From assembly GCF_030408615.1 (NCBI RefSeq), contig NZ_CP047187.1, positions 1,550,001-1,614,000 on the forward strand: 64,000 bases of DNA, read 5' to 3'. The DNA is from Corynebacterium bovis DSM 20582 = CIP 54.80. Its GTDB lineage: Bacteria; Actinomycetota; Actinomycetes; Mycobacteriales; Mycobacteriaceae. Below, in pieces: positions 18,097 through 25,958 of this stretch. Under the pieces are notes generated by a model that was given only the letters and a program-made list of their open reading frames with translations, had not been told where the DNA came from and made no database searches. Every line of letters begins with the position of its first letter. Position 1 is the stretch's first letter. The translations under genes and the position numbers were made by a program.

Positions 18097-18170
18097 GCCC
18101 CAGTAGCCCAATTGGCAGAGGCAACGGATTCAAAACCCGTCCAGTGTGAGTTCGAGTCTCACCTGGGGCA
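18097..18170 (+). tRNA. tRNA-Leu(CAA), short variable arm
   Basis: 74 nt. Acceptor stem GCCCCAG/CTGGGGC (7 perfect pairs, discriminator A), a 3-bp D stem GCC/GGC with the GGCAGA-type loop of leucine tRNAs, anticodon loop TTCAAAA with CAA at 18131-18133, a 5-nt variable region, and T arm GTGAG-TTCGAGT-CTCAC. It decodes UUG. Two oddities: the variable region is 5 nt instead of the long extra arm usual for leucine tRNA, and the anticodon stem's last pair (31-39) is an A/C mismatch. CCA is not encoded; the gene is followed by CCG. Confidence 0.9.
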
Positions 18171-18178
18171 CCGCCACC

Positions 18179-18219
18179 CACCCCCGTCCCCCCGGCCCGA
18201 CCGCCGGTGGGCGGGGGTG
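18179..18219 (+). terminator. Possible terminator after tRNA-Leu
   Basis: CACCCCC (18179-18185) pairs with GGGGGTG (18213-18219) around an inner GC-rich stem. There is no T tract, so this is only a structural guess. Confidence 0.4.
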
Positions 18220-18685
18220 TCGCGCGTCCACGGCCGGCTGCACCGGCCAAGCCCCCCGCCGCCCCGGACCGGGCGCCCGGGGGCCGGACGGGGTCCCTCC
18301 CCCGCCCCCGTCCGCTCCCCCGCCCGGCGGGTGCAGGCCACCCGTGAAGCCCGCGCCGCGCCGGCCCGTCGGGCCGCAGAACCCCGAAGCCGCGAAGGAA
18401 ATGGGCAGGTCGTACCACTTCACCCCCGGTGCGCCACGCACGCGTTACGCTGGTCACAGACCCCGGTGCCGTACCGGACGTCTCGCAGTGTCACATGCGT
18501 GATTGCAGTGCAGGGCCCGCGCGGGAGTCGACCCCGTCCTCCCGCGACCGGACGCCCCACCCGGCGGCCCGCCGGCGTGACAGCGACGCCCCACGGGACC
18601 CGCTCCCACGGCGTCAGCGCGTCCACGGCACCCGGGGCCCGGCCCCACCCACGGGCACCCGGTCCGACAACAGAGGAGAACACAC
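18220..18685. other. Long non-coding gap upstream of the secreted lipase
   Basis: About 465 nt with no convincing gene: open frames on both strands lack Shine-Dalgarno sites, and the ones reaching left run through the tRNA. A relatively AT-rich part (about 18390-18520) contains a TACGCT hexamer (near 18445) that could be a -10. The last 20 nt hold GAGGAG ahead of the lipase GTG. If the TACGCT is real, the lipase mRNA has a ~230-nt leader. Confidence 0.4.
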
Positions 18686-19924
18686 GTGATTCCGTCACAG
18701 ACCACTCACACCCGGGCAGCCGGCGCGTCCCGCCGCCTCCCCGGCACCCGCGCCGGCCTCCGCGCCGCCGTCGCCGCCCTCGCCATCGCCGGTGTCGCCA
18801 CGACCGGGACCGTCGTCGCCGGCCCGGCCTCCGCCGCGGTCGTCGACCACGGCACGGCCCAGTTCGACGGCCAGATCCGCGGCATGGTCTACCCGGGCGC
18901 CACCTACACGGAGGGTGACTTCACCTCGCGCGACCCGCACGGGACGAAGATCCACTGGTTCCGCAACACGGTGCCGAACGCGAAGGGCAGCATCGCCCTC
19001 ATCCACGGCCTCGCCGAGCACTCCGGGCGTTACGACTACGTCACGTACCGCCTCAACCAGGCCGGCTACAACGTCTACCGGATCGACCACCGCGGCCACG
19101 GCAAGTCCGCCGCCCCGTTCAACGACGTCGCCCTCGGCAACGTCGACAACTTCGCCTGGCTCACCGACGACATGGACCAGCTCGTCGACAAGATCCACGC
19201 GGAGAACGACGGCAAGGTCATCATGTTCGGCCACTCCATGGGCGCGATGGCCACCCAGATGTACACGACGCAGCGGCCCGACAAGGTCGACATGACGGTC
19301 ACCAACGGCGGCGGCGTCCCGATGAACATCTTCGGCCCGGACACCCTCCAGCCCGAGCGCGTCCGCGCGGAGAACCTCTCCCCGGAGAGCGCCGCCCTGG
19401 GCGACCCGCTGACGGACCCGCTGCACCTCGACAAGGTCCTCGGCCAGGACCTCCACGGTGCGGTCGACGCCGCCCGCGGCTCCACCGACCCCCGCCGGTC
19501 CCTCCTGCCCCCGACGTCGCCGGAGCCGATGCAGACGACCTTCCTGCCGAACCCGCTGTTCCTCCCGCTCCCGCCGACCGGGCTGCTCAACGACGGCGTG
19601 ACCTCCGACCAGCGCATCCGGGACGACAGCGCCACCGACCCGCTGAGCGCCCGCCAGATCTCGCTGTCCACGGGCGCCCAGCTCAGCGCCGCCCTCGCCT
19701 ACTCGGCGGTGAACGCGAAGGAGTACACCCGGCCGACGCTCATCATGCACGGCCGGAACGACGGCCTCGTCCCCGTCGAGTTCGACACGAACTGGTTCAA
19801 CGCGGTCGGCTCGCAGGACAAGCAGTTCGTCGAGTGGGACGGCCTCAAGCACGAGACGATGAACGAGACCGTCCGCGACCAGGTCATCGACCGGGCGATC
19901 GACTGGATGGACGCCCGCCTCTGA
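18686..19924 (+). CDS. Secreted alpha/beta hydrolase, monoacylglycerol lipase/lysophospholipase-like
   Basis: 412 aa. The N-terminus has a twin-Arg-free but basic signal peptide: Arg-rich n-region, hydrophobic stretch ~28-46, cleavage expected after ASA at residue 50. The mature part has the oxyanion/cap motif HGLAEHSGRY (~residue 111), the nucleophile elbow GHSMG (~182), an acid Asp in HGRNDGLVP and a catalytic His in GLKHETMNE near the end. This is the serine aquaporin-like monoglyceride lipase pattern (Hydrolase_4), acting on extracellular or envelope lipids. GTG 18686 has GAGGAG 8 nt upstream. It stands alone and converges on glutaminase with a 34-nt gap. Confidence 0.85.
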   Translation: MIPSQTTHTRAAGASRRLPGTRAGLRAAVAALAIAGVATTGTVVAGPASAAVVDHGTAQFDGQIRGMVYPGATYTEGDFTSRDPHGTKIHWFRNTVPNAKGSIALIHGLAEHSGRYDYVTYRLNQAGYNVYRIDHRGHGKSAAPFNDVALGNVDNFAWLTDDMDQLVDKIHAENDGKVIMFGHSMGAMATQMYTTQRPDKVDMTVTNGGGVPMNIFGPDTLQPERVRAENLSPESAALGDPLTDPLHLDKVLGQDLHGAVDAARGSTDPRRSLLPPTSPEPMQTTFLPNPLFLPLPPTGLLNDGVTSDQRIRDDSATDPLSARQISLSTGAQLSAALAYSAVNAKEYTRPTLIMHGRNDGLVPVEFDTNWFNAVGSQDKQFVEWDGLKHETMNETVRDQVIDRAIDWMDARL

Positions 19925-19958
19925 CCGCGTCCCCCCGCCCCGACGGCACCGCCCCGGG

Positions 19959-21206
19959 TCAGTCCTCCCGGACGATCTCCGGGTAGGTGCCGTCCCCGAG
20001 GTCCGGGTCCTCGAGCACCCCCTCGGGGTCGAGGAGCTGGACCGTCAACCCGTCCTCACGCATCCGTCGCATCCCCTCCAGGGTCATCGTGCGGGCGATC
20101 CGGTTGAACCGGTTGACCCGGTGGATGTCGATGCGCACCGTGTCCGTCCGGAACTCGTGCGTCTCGGCGGTGCGGAGGAAGACCTCGGCACCGTTGAAGT
20201 CCATGCTCCCCTGGAGGACGAACACGGTCACGTCGTCGACGACCTTGACGACGCGGACCGGCGCGCCGCCGAAGGTCTCCGCACTCATGAGGTGCATCCC
20301 GCCCTCGTGGGAGAACCGCTGGAAGACGAGCTTCCCGCGCTCGCTGTTGCCCTGGGCGTCGAGCCGCGGGGAGAACGTCGCGAGGCCCAGCTGCCCGGGG
20401 AGGGTGCCGAGCAGGCCGCCGGAGACCCCGGACTTCGCGGGGATGCCGACGGTCGCCATCCAGCGGCCCGCGGCGTCGTACATCCCGGCCGAGGACATGA
20501 CGGCCTGGACGAGCTGCGCGACCCGGCGCTCGATGATCTGCTCACCGGTGACCGGCTGCACCCCGCCGTTGGCGAGCGTCGCCCCCATGACCGCGAGGTC
20601 GGACACCGTGACCATGACCGCGCACTGCCGCACGTAGCTCTCGACGGCGTCGCGGGCGGAGTCCCGGACGATCCCGTAACTGCGCAGCATGTAGGCGATG
20701 GCCATGTTGCGGTCGGAGGTCCCCAGCTCGGACTCGACGAGCCCCTCGTCGATCCGCAGCTCCCGGCCCGCGAGCCGGGAGTAGAACCGGCGCAGGGTCT
20801 CGGTCCGGTTCTCGACGGTGGCCTCCTCGCCGTCGATGACCTGGTTCACCGCGATCGCCCCCGCGTTGATCATCGGGTTCATCGGCCGCTTCGTCGCGTC
20901 GTCGAGGGACAGCTCGTTGAACGCCTCCCCCGACGGCTCCATGCCGACGATCTCCAGCAGCTTGTCCAGCCCGTGCTGCTCGAGGGCGAGCGCGTACGTG
21001 AACGCCTTCGAGATCGACTGCATGCTGAACTCGACGTCGTCGTCGCCGGCCGTGTAGAGGACACCGTTGATGGTGCACACCGCGGCCGCCAGCCGGTCGG
21101 TGGGGGCGTCGGCGAGGTCCGGGATGTAGTCCGCGACGGCTCCGGCGTCGCGGTCACGGACGTCGTCCAGCAGATCGTCGAGGTAGTCGGCGATGGGGGT
21201 CTTCAC
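19959..21206 (-). CDS. glsA: Glutaminase A with C-terminal STAS-like domain
   Basis: 415 aa. Residues 1-~305 are a serine-dependent beta-lactamase-like glutaminase: catalytic Ser-x-x-Lys in SISK (64-67), conserved KRPMNPMINAGAI and GIPAKSGVSGGL. Reaction: glutamine to glutamate plus ammonia in the cytoplasm. Residues ~310-415 resemble a STAS (anti-sigma-antagonist) domain, an add-on known in some bacterial and actinobacterial glutaminases and possibly regulatory. GTG 21206 has GGAG about 8 nt upstream, and the protein then starts KTPIADYLDD; the long frame further upstream is not coding. It is divergent from an amino-acid ABC importer. Confidence 0.93.
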   Translation of the reverse strand: MKTPIADYLDDLLDDVRDRDAGAVADYIPDLADAPTDRLAAAVCTINGVLYTAGDDDVEFSMQSISKAFTYALALEQHGLDKLLEIVGMEPSGEAFNELSLDDATKRPMNPMINAGAIAVNQVIDGEEATVENRTETLRRFYSRLAGRELRIDEGLVESELGTSDRNMAIAYMLRSYGIVRDSARDAVESYVRQCAVMVTVSDLAVMGATLANGGVQPVTGEQIIERRVAQLVQAVMSSAGMYDAAGRWMATVGIPAKSGVSGGLLGTLPGQLGLATFSPRLDAQGNSERGKLVFQRFSHEGGMHLMSAETFGGAPVRVVKVVDDVTVFVLQGSMDFNGAEVFLRTAETHEFRTDTVRIDIHRVNRFNRIARTMTLEGMRRMREDGLTVQLLDPEGVLEDPDLGDGTYPEIVRED

Positions 21207-21377
21207 GGTGAGGGGCTCCTGTCCCGGTCCGGGCCGGGTCGTGTCGTCGGGGTCGGGGTCTGTCGGGGCGGGTCGGGCCCCGGGGTGTCCGGGGGTCCCG
21301 TTCCCGCGCCCCGGCCAGCCTAGCCGCCGCCGGCACCGACGCACACGGCGGATGCGGTGCGGGCGCACCCCCACCTC

Positions 21378-21383
21378 TATACT
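21378..21383 (+). promoter_or_regulatory. -10 box for leaderless amino-acid importer operon
   Basis: TATACT, then 6 nt, then ATG 21390. This is the best -10 match in the window (one base from TATAAT). Confidence 0.65.
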
Positions 21384-21389
21384 GCCCGT

Positions 21390-22358
21390 ATGCTTTCGCC
21401 CCACCCGCTCCGCCGACGTCCCCGACGGCCGCGCCGGGCGCGCCGTGCCTGGCGGCGACCGGTCGCGGCGGTCGTCGCCCTCGCGACCGCCGTCGGTCTC
21501 GCGGCGTGCGTGACGAACCGGGAGGAGGGCAACCCCGCCGGGTGGACCGAGATCCTCCCCGCGACGGACCCGGCCCTCGCGGCCCTCGTCCCGCCGGACA
21601 TCGCCGCCCGGGGCCGGATCACGGCGTCGACGAACCCGCCGTTCGCCCCGAACGAGTTCAAGGACTCCGACGGCCGGATCATCGGCTACGAGATCGACCT
21701 CATCCGGGCCGCCGCCTCCCTCCTCGGGCTCGACGTCGACATCCGGCAGCAGGACTTCAACCTCATCCTCCCGTCGATCACCGGAGGCACCGTCGACGTC
21801 GGGACGTCGGGCTTCACCGACACCCCGGAGCGGCGGACGTCCTTCGACTTCGTGGACTACTACACGTCCGGCATCGCGTGGGCGTCGCGGCCCGGCGTGA
21901 CGGTCGACCCCGCCGACGCGTGCGGGGCGACCGTCGCCGTCCAGCAGGGCACGTACTCCGACACCGACGACGTCCGGGTGAAGTCCGACGCCTGCGAGGC
22001 CGCCGGCCGGCCGGCGATCCGCAAGCTCGTCTACGACACGTCGGACGGGGCGGCGATCGCCGCGCTGCTCGGCCGGGCCGACGCGGTGAGCGCCGACGCC
22101 CCGGTCGTCGACTACGCGGTCGCCCGGTCCGACGGGAAACTCGAACGGCGCGGGGACGTGTTCGACACCGCCCCCTACGGGTGGGCGGTCGCGAAGGACT
22201 CCCCGCTCGGCCCCGCGCTCGCCGCGGCGCTGCAGACACTCGTCGACTCCGGCGACTACCGGCGGATCCTCGCCCCGTGGGGCCTGACCGACGGCGCCCT
22301 CGACCGGGTCACGGTCAACGCTGAACCCTTCACCGCACCAAGGAAGGCAGGAACCTGA
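21390..22358 (+). CDS. Amino-acid ABC transporter substrate-binding lipoprotein
   Basis: 322 aa. A basic n-region, hydrophobic segment and lipobox LAAC (Cys at ~residue 38) mark a lipoprotein that needs Lgt and LspA, both encoded in this window. The mature part is a family 3 (polar amino acid) binding protein: ASTNPPFAPNEF, GYEIDLIRAAASLLGLDVDI and the GTVDVGTSGFTDTPERR motif. First gene of a three-gene importer operon; the permease ATG is at its stop codon. The ligand is probably a polar or acidic amino acid; the divergent glutaminase suggests glutamine or glutamate, but that is inference only. Confidence 0.9.
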   Translation: MLSPHPLRRRPRRPRRARRAWRRPVAAVVALATAVGLAACVTNREEGNPAGWTEILPATDPALAALVPPDIAARGRITASTNPPFAPNEFKDSDGRIIGYEIDLIRAAASLLGLDVDIRQQDFNLILPSITGGTVDVGTSGFTDTPERRTSFDFVDYYTSGIAWASRPGVTVDPADACGATVAVQQGTYSDTDDVRVKSDACEAAGRPAIRKLVYDTSDGAAIAALLGRADAVSADAPVVDYAVARSDGKLERRGDVFDTAPYGWAVAKDSPLGPALAAALQTLVDSGDYRRILAPWGLTDGALDRVTVNAEPFTAPRKAGT

Positions 22359-23338
22359 TGTCTCCACAGGACACCAGCTCACACCAGTCGCGGGGCCGTC
22401 TCCGGCGACGTCCGGCCGACAACGAGGTCGTCCCCCTCCGCCACCCGGGCCGCTGGGTCGCCGCGGTCGTCCTGCTCGCCCTCGCGGCGTGGTTCGTCGT
22501 CGGGGCCGCGCGGAACGACGCCTACGGGTGGGACACGTACGCCCGCTACTTCCTCGACACCCGCATCGCCGTCGCCGCGCTCCACACGGTCGCGCTGACC
22601 GTGCTCGCGATGATCATCGGCGTCGTCCTCGGGGCGGTGCTCGCCGTCCTGCGCATGTCCCCGAACCCGGTCATGCGCGGGCTGTCCTGGCTCTACCTGT
22701 GGATCTTCCGGGGCACCCCGATCTACGTGCAGCTCGTCTTCTGGGGGCTGCTCGGGGCCATCTACCAGTCGATCAACCTGGGCTTCGCCGAGATCTCGCT
22801 GACGACGGTGCTGTCGAACATGTTCGCCCTCGCCGTCCTCGGCCTCGGGCTCAACGAGTCGGCGTACATGGCGGAGATCGTCCGCGCGGGCATCCAGGCG
22901 GTGCCGGAGGGGCAGTCCGAGGCGTCGAAGGCGCTGGGCATGAGCTGGTGGCAGAACATGCGCCGGACGGTCCTGCCCCAGGCGATGCGCATCATCCTGC
23001 CGCCGACGGGCAACGAGCTCATCAGCATGCTGAAGACGACGTCGCTCGTCATCGCGATGGGCTACGCCGCGGAGCTCAACGGCCGGCAGACGGACATCGC
23101 CAACAGTCTGTTCGAGCCGATCCCGCTGCTCCTCGTCGCCGCGACGTGGTACATCGCCGTGACCTCGGTCCTCATGATCGCCCAGCACTACCTCGAGGCC
23201 TACTACGCGCGGGGCTCCTCCCGCAGCCTCACCTCCCGGCAGCTCGCGACGCTCGCCGACGCGGAGGGCGTGCCCCCGCGCAACGTCACCGTCAGCGACA
23301 GCCCCGGCGGACAGTCAGACAAGGAGACCCGACGATGA
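22358..23338 (+). CDS. Amino-acid ABC transporter permease
   Basis: 326 aa, HisM/GlnP-type inner-membrane permease. One N-terminal membrane helix (~30-50) precedes the core of about five helices; the family motif (EAA loop) is read as EASKALGMSWWQNMRRTVLPQA at ~residues 189-210. A long charged C-terminal tail (~285-326) follows. Start ATG 22358 overlaps the last base of the binding-protein stop; GGAAGG lies ~8 nt upstream. Works with the ATPase whose ATG overlaps its stop (ATGA). Confidence 0.92.
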   Translation: MSPQDTSSHQSRGRLRRRPADNEVVPLRHPGRWVAAVVLLALAAWFVVGAARNDAYGWDTYARYFLDTRIAVAALHTVALTVLAMIIGVVLGAVLAVLRMSPNPVMRGLSWLYLWIFRGTPIYVQLVFWGLLGAIYQSINLGFAEISLTTVLSNMFALAVLGLGLNESAYMAEIVRAGIQAVPEGQSEASKALGMSWWQNMRRTVLPQAMRIILPPTGNELISMLKTTSLVIAMGYAAELNGRQTDIANSLFEPIPLLLVAATWYIAVTSVLMIAQHYLEAYYARGSSRSLTSRQLATLADAEGVPPRNVTVSDSPGGQSDKETRR

Positions 23339-24105
23339 CCGGACCGACCCCCATGATCTCCGTCCGCGACGTGTGGAAGCGCTACGGCCGCCTCGACGTC
23401 CTCAAGGGCATCGACCTCGACGTGCCGGCGGGCAACGTGACGTGCCTCATCGGCCCGTCGGGCTCGGGGAAGTCCACGCTCCTGCGGTGCGTCAACCACC
23501 TCGAGCACGTCGACGCCGGCCGGATCGAGGTCGACGGCACACTCATCGGCTACGCCGAGCGCAACGGCCGCCTCCACGAGATCTCCGAGAAGGAGGCCGC
23601 CCGGCAGCGGGCCGGCATCGGGATGGTGTTCCAGAACTTCAACCTCTTCCCCCACCGCACGGTGCTCGGCAACATCACCGAGGCCCCCGTGCAGGTCGCC
23701 GGGGAGTCCCGGGAGGACGCCGAGGCCCACGCCCGTGAGCTCCTCGCCCGCGTCGGGCTCTCCGCGAAGGCGGACGCCTACCCGGTGCAGCTGTCCGGCG
23801 GCCAGCAGCAGCGGGTCGCCATCGCCCGCGCCCTCGCGATGCGTCCGAAGCTCATGCTGTTCGACGAGCCCACCTCCGCGCTCGACCCCGAGCTCGTCGG
23901 TGACGTGCTCGACGTCATGCGGGAACTCGCGGACGACGGCATGACCATGCTCGTCGTCACCCACGAGATCGGCTTCGCCCGCGAGGTGGCCGACACCGTC
24001 GCGTTCATGGACGGCGGCCGGGTCGTCGAGGTCGGCCCGCCGGCCCGGGTCGTCGACGACCCCACCGAGCCGCGCACGCGGGAGTTCCTCTCCAGCCTGC
24101 TCTGA
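23335..24105 (+). CDS. Amino-acid ABC transporter ATP-binding protein
   Basis: 256 aa, GlnQ/GltL-type. Walker A GPSGSGKST (~40), signature LSGGQQQR (~148), Walker B LMLFDEPTSALDPE (~168) and the switch His in VVTHEIGFARE (~203). ATG 23335 overlaps the permease stop as ATGA, with AAGGAG ~8 nt upstream. It energises import of the amino acid captured by the lipoprotein. It converges on a small hypothetical gene with 12 nt between stops. Confidence 0.95.
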   Translation: MTGPTPMISVRDVWKRYGRLDVLKGIDLDVPAGNVTCLIGPSGSGKSTLLRCVNHLEHVDAGRIEVDGTLIGYAERNGRLHEISEKEAARQRAGIGMVFQNFNLFPHRTVLGNITEAPVQVAGESREDAEAHARELLARVGLSAKADAYPVQLSGGQQQRVAIARALAMRPKLMLFDEPTSALDPELVGDVLDVMRELADDGMTMLVVTHEIGFAREVADTVAFMDGGRVVEVGPPARVVDDPTEPRTREFLSSLL

Positions 24106-24117
24106 CGGGCCCCGGGG

Positions 24118-24498
24118 TCAGCCCCGGCGGACCTCGACGTGCCACGGGACCCGCGGCGCACCCGGGTCGTCCTGCACGTGGCGCAGGACCGGTTCCGCCG
24201 GCTGGTCGCCGCGGACGGTGAGCAGTTCGGCGACGTGCATCGTCAGGCCGCTCACCGAGCCGAGGTCGTACCGCCGGACCGTGAGCTCGATCCCCGTCAC
24301 GGACGGCTCCCCCTCGACGTCCGCGGCGAACCGCTCCTCCCACACCGCCGTCAGTTCCGGGTCCGCGGGCAGGTCACGCCGCACCTCGACGTCGGCGTCG
24401 AGGTCGTCGCCGAGGGCGGCGACGAGCCGCCGGACGTCGTCGACAATGACCTCCTCCTGGTCGGGGGTGGCGAGGACACGGAACGCGATCACTGGCAT
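24118..24498 (-). CDS. Hypothetical protein, 126 aa
   Basis: I do not recognise the family. The protein is acidic, soluble-looking, without signal peptide or membrane segment; it starts MPVIAFRVLATPDQEEV and alternates beta-prone and acidic stretches. It has three His and no Cys cluster. It is divergent from the DUF4921 gene with 47 nt between; on the minus strand TTTACT ends 6 nt before the ATG and no Shine-Dalgarno is visible, so it may also be leaderless. Codon use fits a real gene (G/C third positions), and the gap architecture supports it. Confidence 0.65.
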   Translation of the reverse strand: MPVIAFRVLATPDQEEVIVDDVRRLVAALGDDLDADVEVRRDLPADPELTAVWEERFAADVEGEPSVTGIELTVRRYDLGSVSGLTMHVAELLTVRGDQPAEPVLRHVQDDPGAPRVPWHVEVRRG

Positions 24499-24531
24499 GG
24501 GGCCAGTAAAGCACGCGACGGTGACGGCGGC

Positions 24532-24537
24532 TAGGCT
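24532..24537 (+). promoter_or_regulatory. -10 box for the DUF4921 gene
   Basis: TAGGCT lies 8 nt before GTG 24546 and only 2 nt before ATG 24540. A start on the ATG would put the transcription start inside the coding region, so the GTG is favoured. Confidence 0.45.
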
Positions 24538-24545
24538 CGATGACT

Positions 24546-25904
24546 GTGATTGGACGCACGCCGTACTCCCCCGCGCCCGTCCCGCCGCTGACGACGCTGC
24601 CCGACGGGACCATCAAACAGGTCAACCCGTTCTCCGGCACGGAGGTGTGGACGGTGCCCGGGCGCGCCCGCCAGCCGGTCCCGACACCCCCCGGCGACGT
24701 GCACGACGTCGACGACGCGCACCGCGACGCCGTCGACCAGTTCGGGCTCGACCGGATGCTCGAGACCCCGCCCGAGAAGGCGCGGCTCGTCATCGACTCC
24801 GACGGCCGCCCGCGCGTCCTGCGCGGCGTGCCCGTCGGGGAGCTGCGGGCGACGACCCCCCTGTTCCGCCGCGTCGCCAACCTCCACGAGATCCTCACCT
24901 ACGACTACTGGCGGGTGAACTACGGCTACCGCATGAACCCCGCCGCGGCCCGGCACATGGCCGAGTACCTCGCCGACCCGGCCGGGCAGGACCACGTCGA
25001 GCAGGTGCTGCGGGCGCGGATGGCCTCGTCCGGGACCCCCGCCGGGGAGATCGACGGCCTCTTCGACGGGGAGCACCGGCACCAGACGCTCCACGACCGC
25101 GGCGCGGCGCTGTTCGCCGGCGGCCACGACGTCATCATCGCCCGCGACCACTACGTGCCCGGGGCGACCCGGAGCGACGAGCTCGCGGGCAGCGGCACCC
25201 TCTCCTGGGCCGACCACCGGCTGTTCATGAGCTTCACCGTCGACGGCATGGACCAGCTCTACCGGGCGAACCGGTACGTCCGCTACGTCGCCGCGTTCCA
25301 GAACTGGCTCGAACCCGCCGGGGCGGGCATCGAGCACCTCCACAAGCAGCTCGTCGCGATCGACGAGCACGGCCTGCAGAACGAGGTGGAGATCGCCCAG
25401 GTGCGGGCGAACCCGAACATGTACAACGAGTGGGCCGTCGACTACGCGATGCGCAACAACCTCGTCTTCGCGGAGAACGACCACGCGGTGGCGTTCGCCG
25501 GGTTCGGCCACCGCTACCCCACGCTCGAGGTGTTCTCCCGCTCGGCGACGACCGAGCCGTGGCTCATGACCGACGAGGAGCGCGACGCGGTCTCCGACCT
25601 CGTCCACGCCTGCCACATCGCCGCCGGGCCGCACATCCCGTCGAACGAGGAGTGGCTCCACCGGCCGCTCGACGTCGACGTGCCCATGCCCTGGCGCATC
25701 GTCATCAAGTGGCGCGTGTCCACCATGGCCGGCTTCGAGGGCGGGACGAAGATCTACCTCAACACCGTCTCCCCGGGGGACCTCAAGACCCGCGTCCTCG
25801 CCGAGCTCGAGGCCCGGCGGGACCGCCTCGCCCCCGGCGTGCGGCTCGGGGACGAGTGCGAGGTGCCCCGCAACAGCCTCCGCTACAACCCCGCGATCCG
25901 CTGA
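24546..25904 (+). CDS. DUF4921 family, GalT/HIT-like protein
   Basis: 452 aa (454 from the alternative ATG 24540). The N-terminal LPDGTIKQVNPFSGTEVWTVPGR and the central EHLHKQ motif (~residue 260) resemble the histidine-triad core of galactose-1-phosphate uridylyltransferases, whose HPHxQ His is the nucleotidyl carrier. Here the triad is modified (HLHKQ). Further conserved-looking blocks are NEWAVDYAMRNN and VIKWRVSTMAGFEGGTK. Likely a nucleotidyl-transfer or nucleotide-binding enzyme in the cytoplasm; the substrate is unknown. No operon partners: the next gene has its own promoter. Confidence 0.75.
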   Translation: MIGRTPYSPAPVPPLTTLPDGTIKQVNPFSGTEVWTVPGRARQPVPTPPGDVHDVDDAHRDAVDQFGLDRMLETPPEKARLVIDSDGRPRVLRGVPVGELRATTPLFRRVANLHEILTYDYWRVNYGYRMNPAAARHMAEYLADPAGQDHVEQVLRARMASSGTPAGEIDGLFDGEHRHQTLHDRGAALFAGGHDVIIARDHYVPGATRSDELAGSGTLSWADHRLFMSFTVDGMDQLYRANRYVRYVAAFQNWLEPAGAGIEHLHKQLVAIDEHGLQNEVEIAQVRANPNMYNEWAVDYAMRNNLVFAENDHAVAFAGFGHRYPTLEVFSRSATTEPWLMTDEERDAVSDLVHACHIAAGPHIPSNEEWLHRPLDVDVPMPWRIVIKWRVSTMAGFEGGTKIYLNTVSPGDLKTRVLAELEARRDRLAPGVRLGDECEVPRNSLRYNPAIR

Positions 25905-25945
25905 CCGCCGGTCCGCTCCGGCCGGCCCCCGGTGCGGATCGGCAG

Positions 25946-25951
25946 TAGACT
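25946..25951 (+). promoter_or_regulatory. -10 box for leaderless M20 gene
   Basis: TAGACT, 7 nt, ATG 25959. Same hexamer and spacing as uvrB, coaE and dnaE1. Confidence 0.6.
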
Positions 25952-25958
25952 CGGCCGC

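Noticed and set aside
18130-18441. Minus-strand open frame between tRNA-Leu and the lipase
   Set aside because: It reads through the tRNA gene, has no ribosome site and no recognisable protein features.
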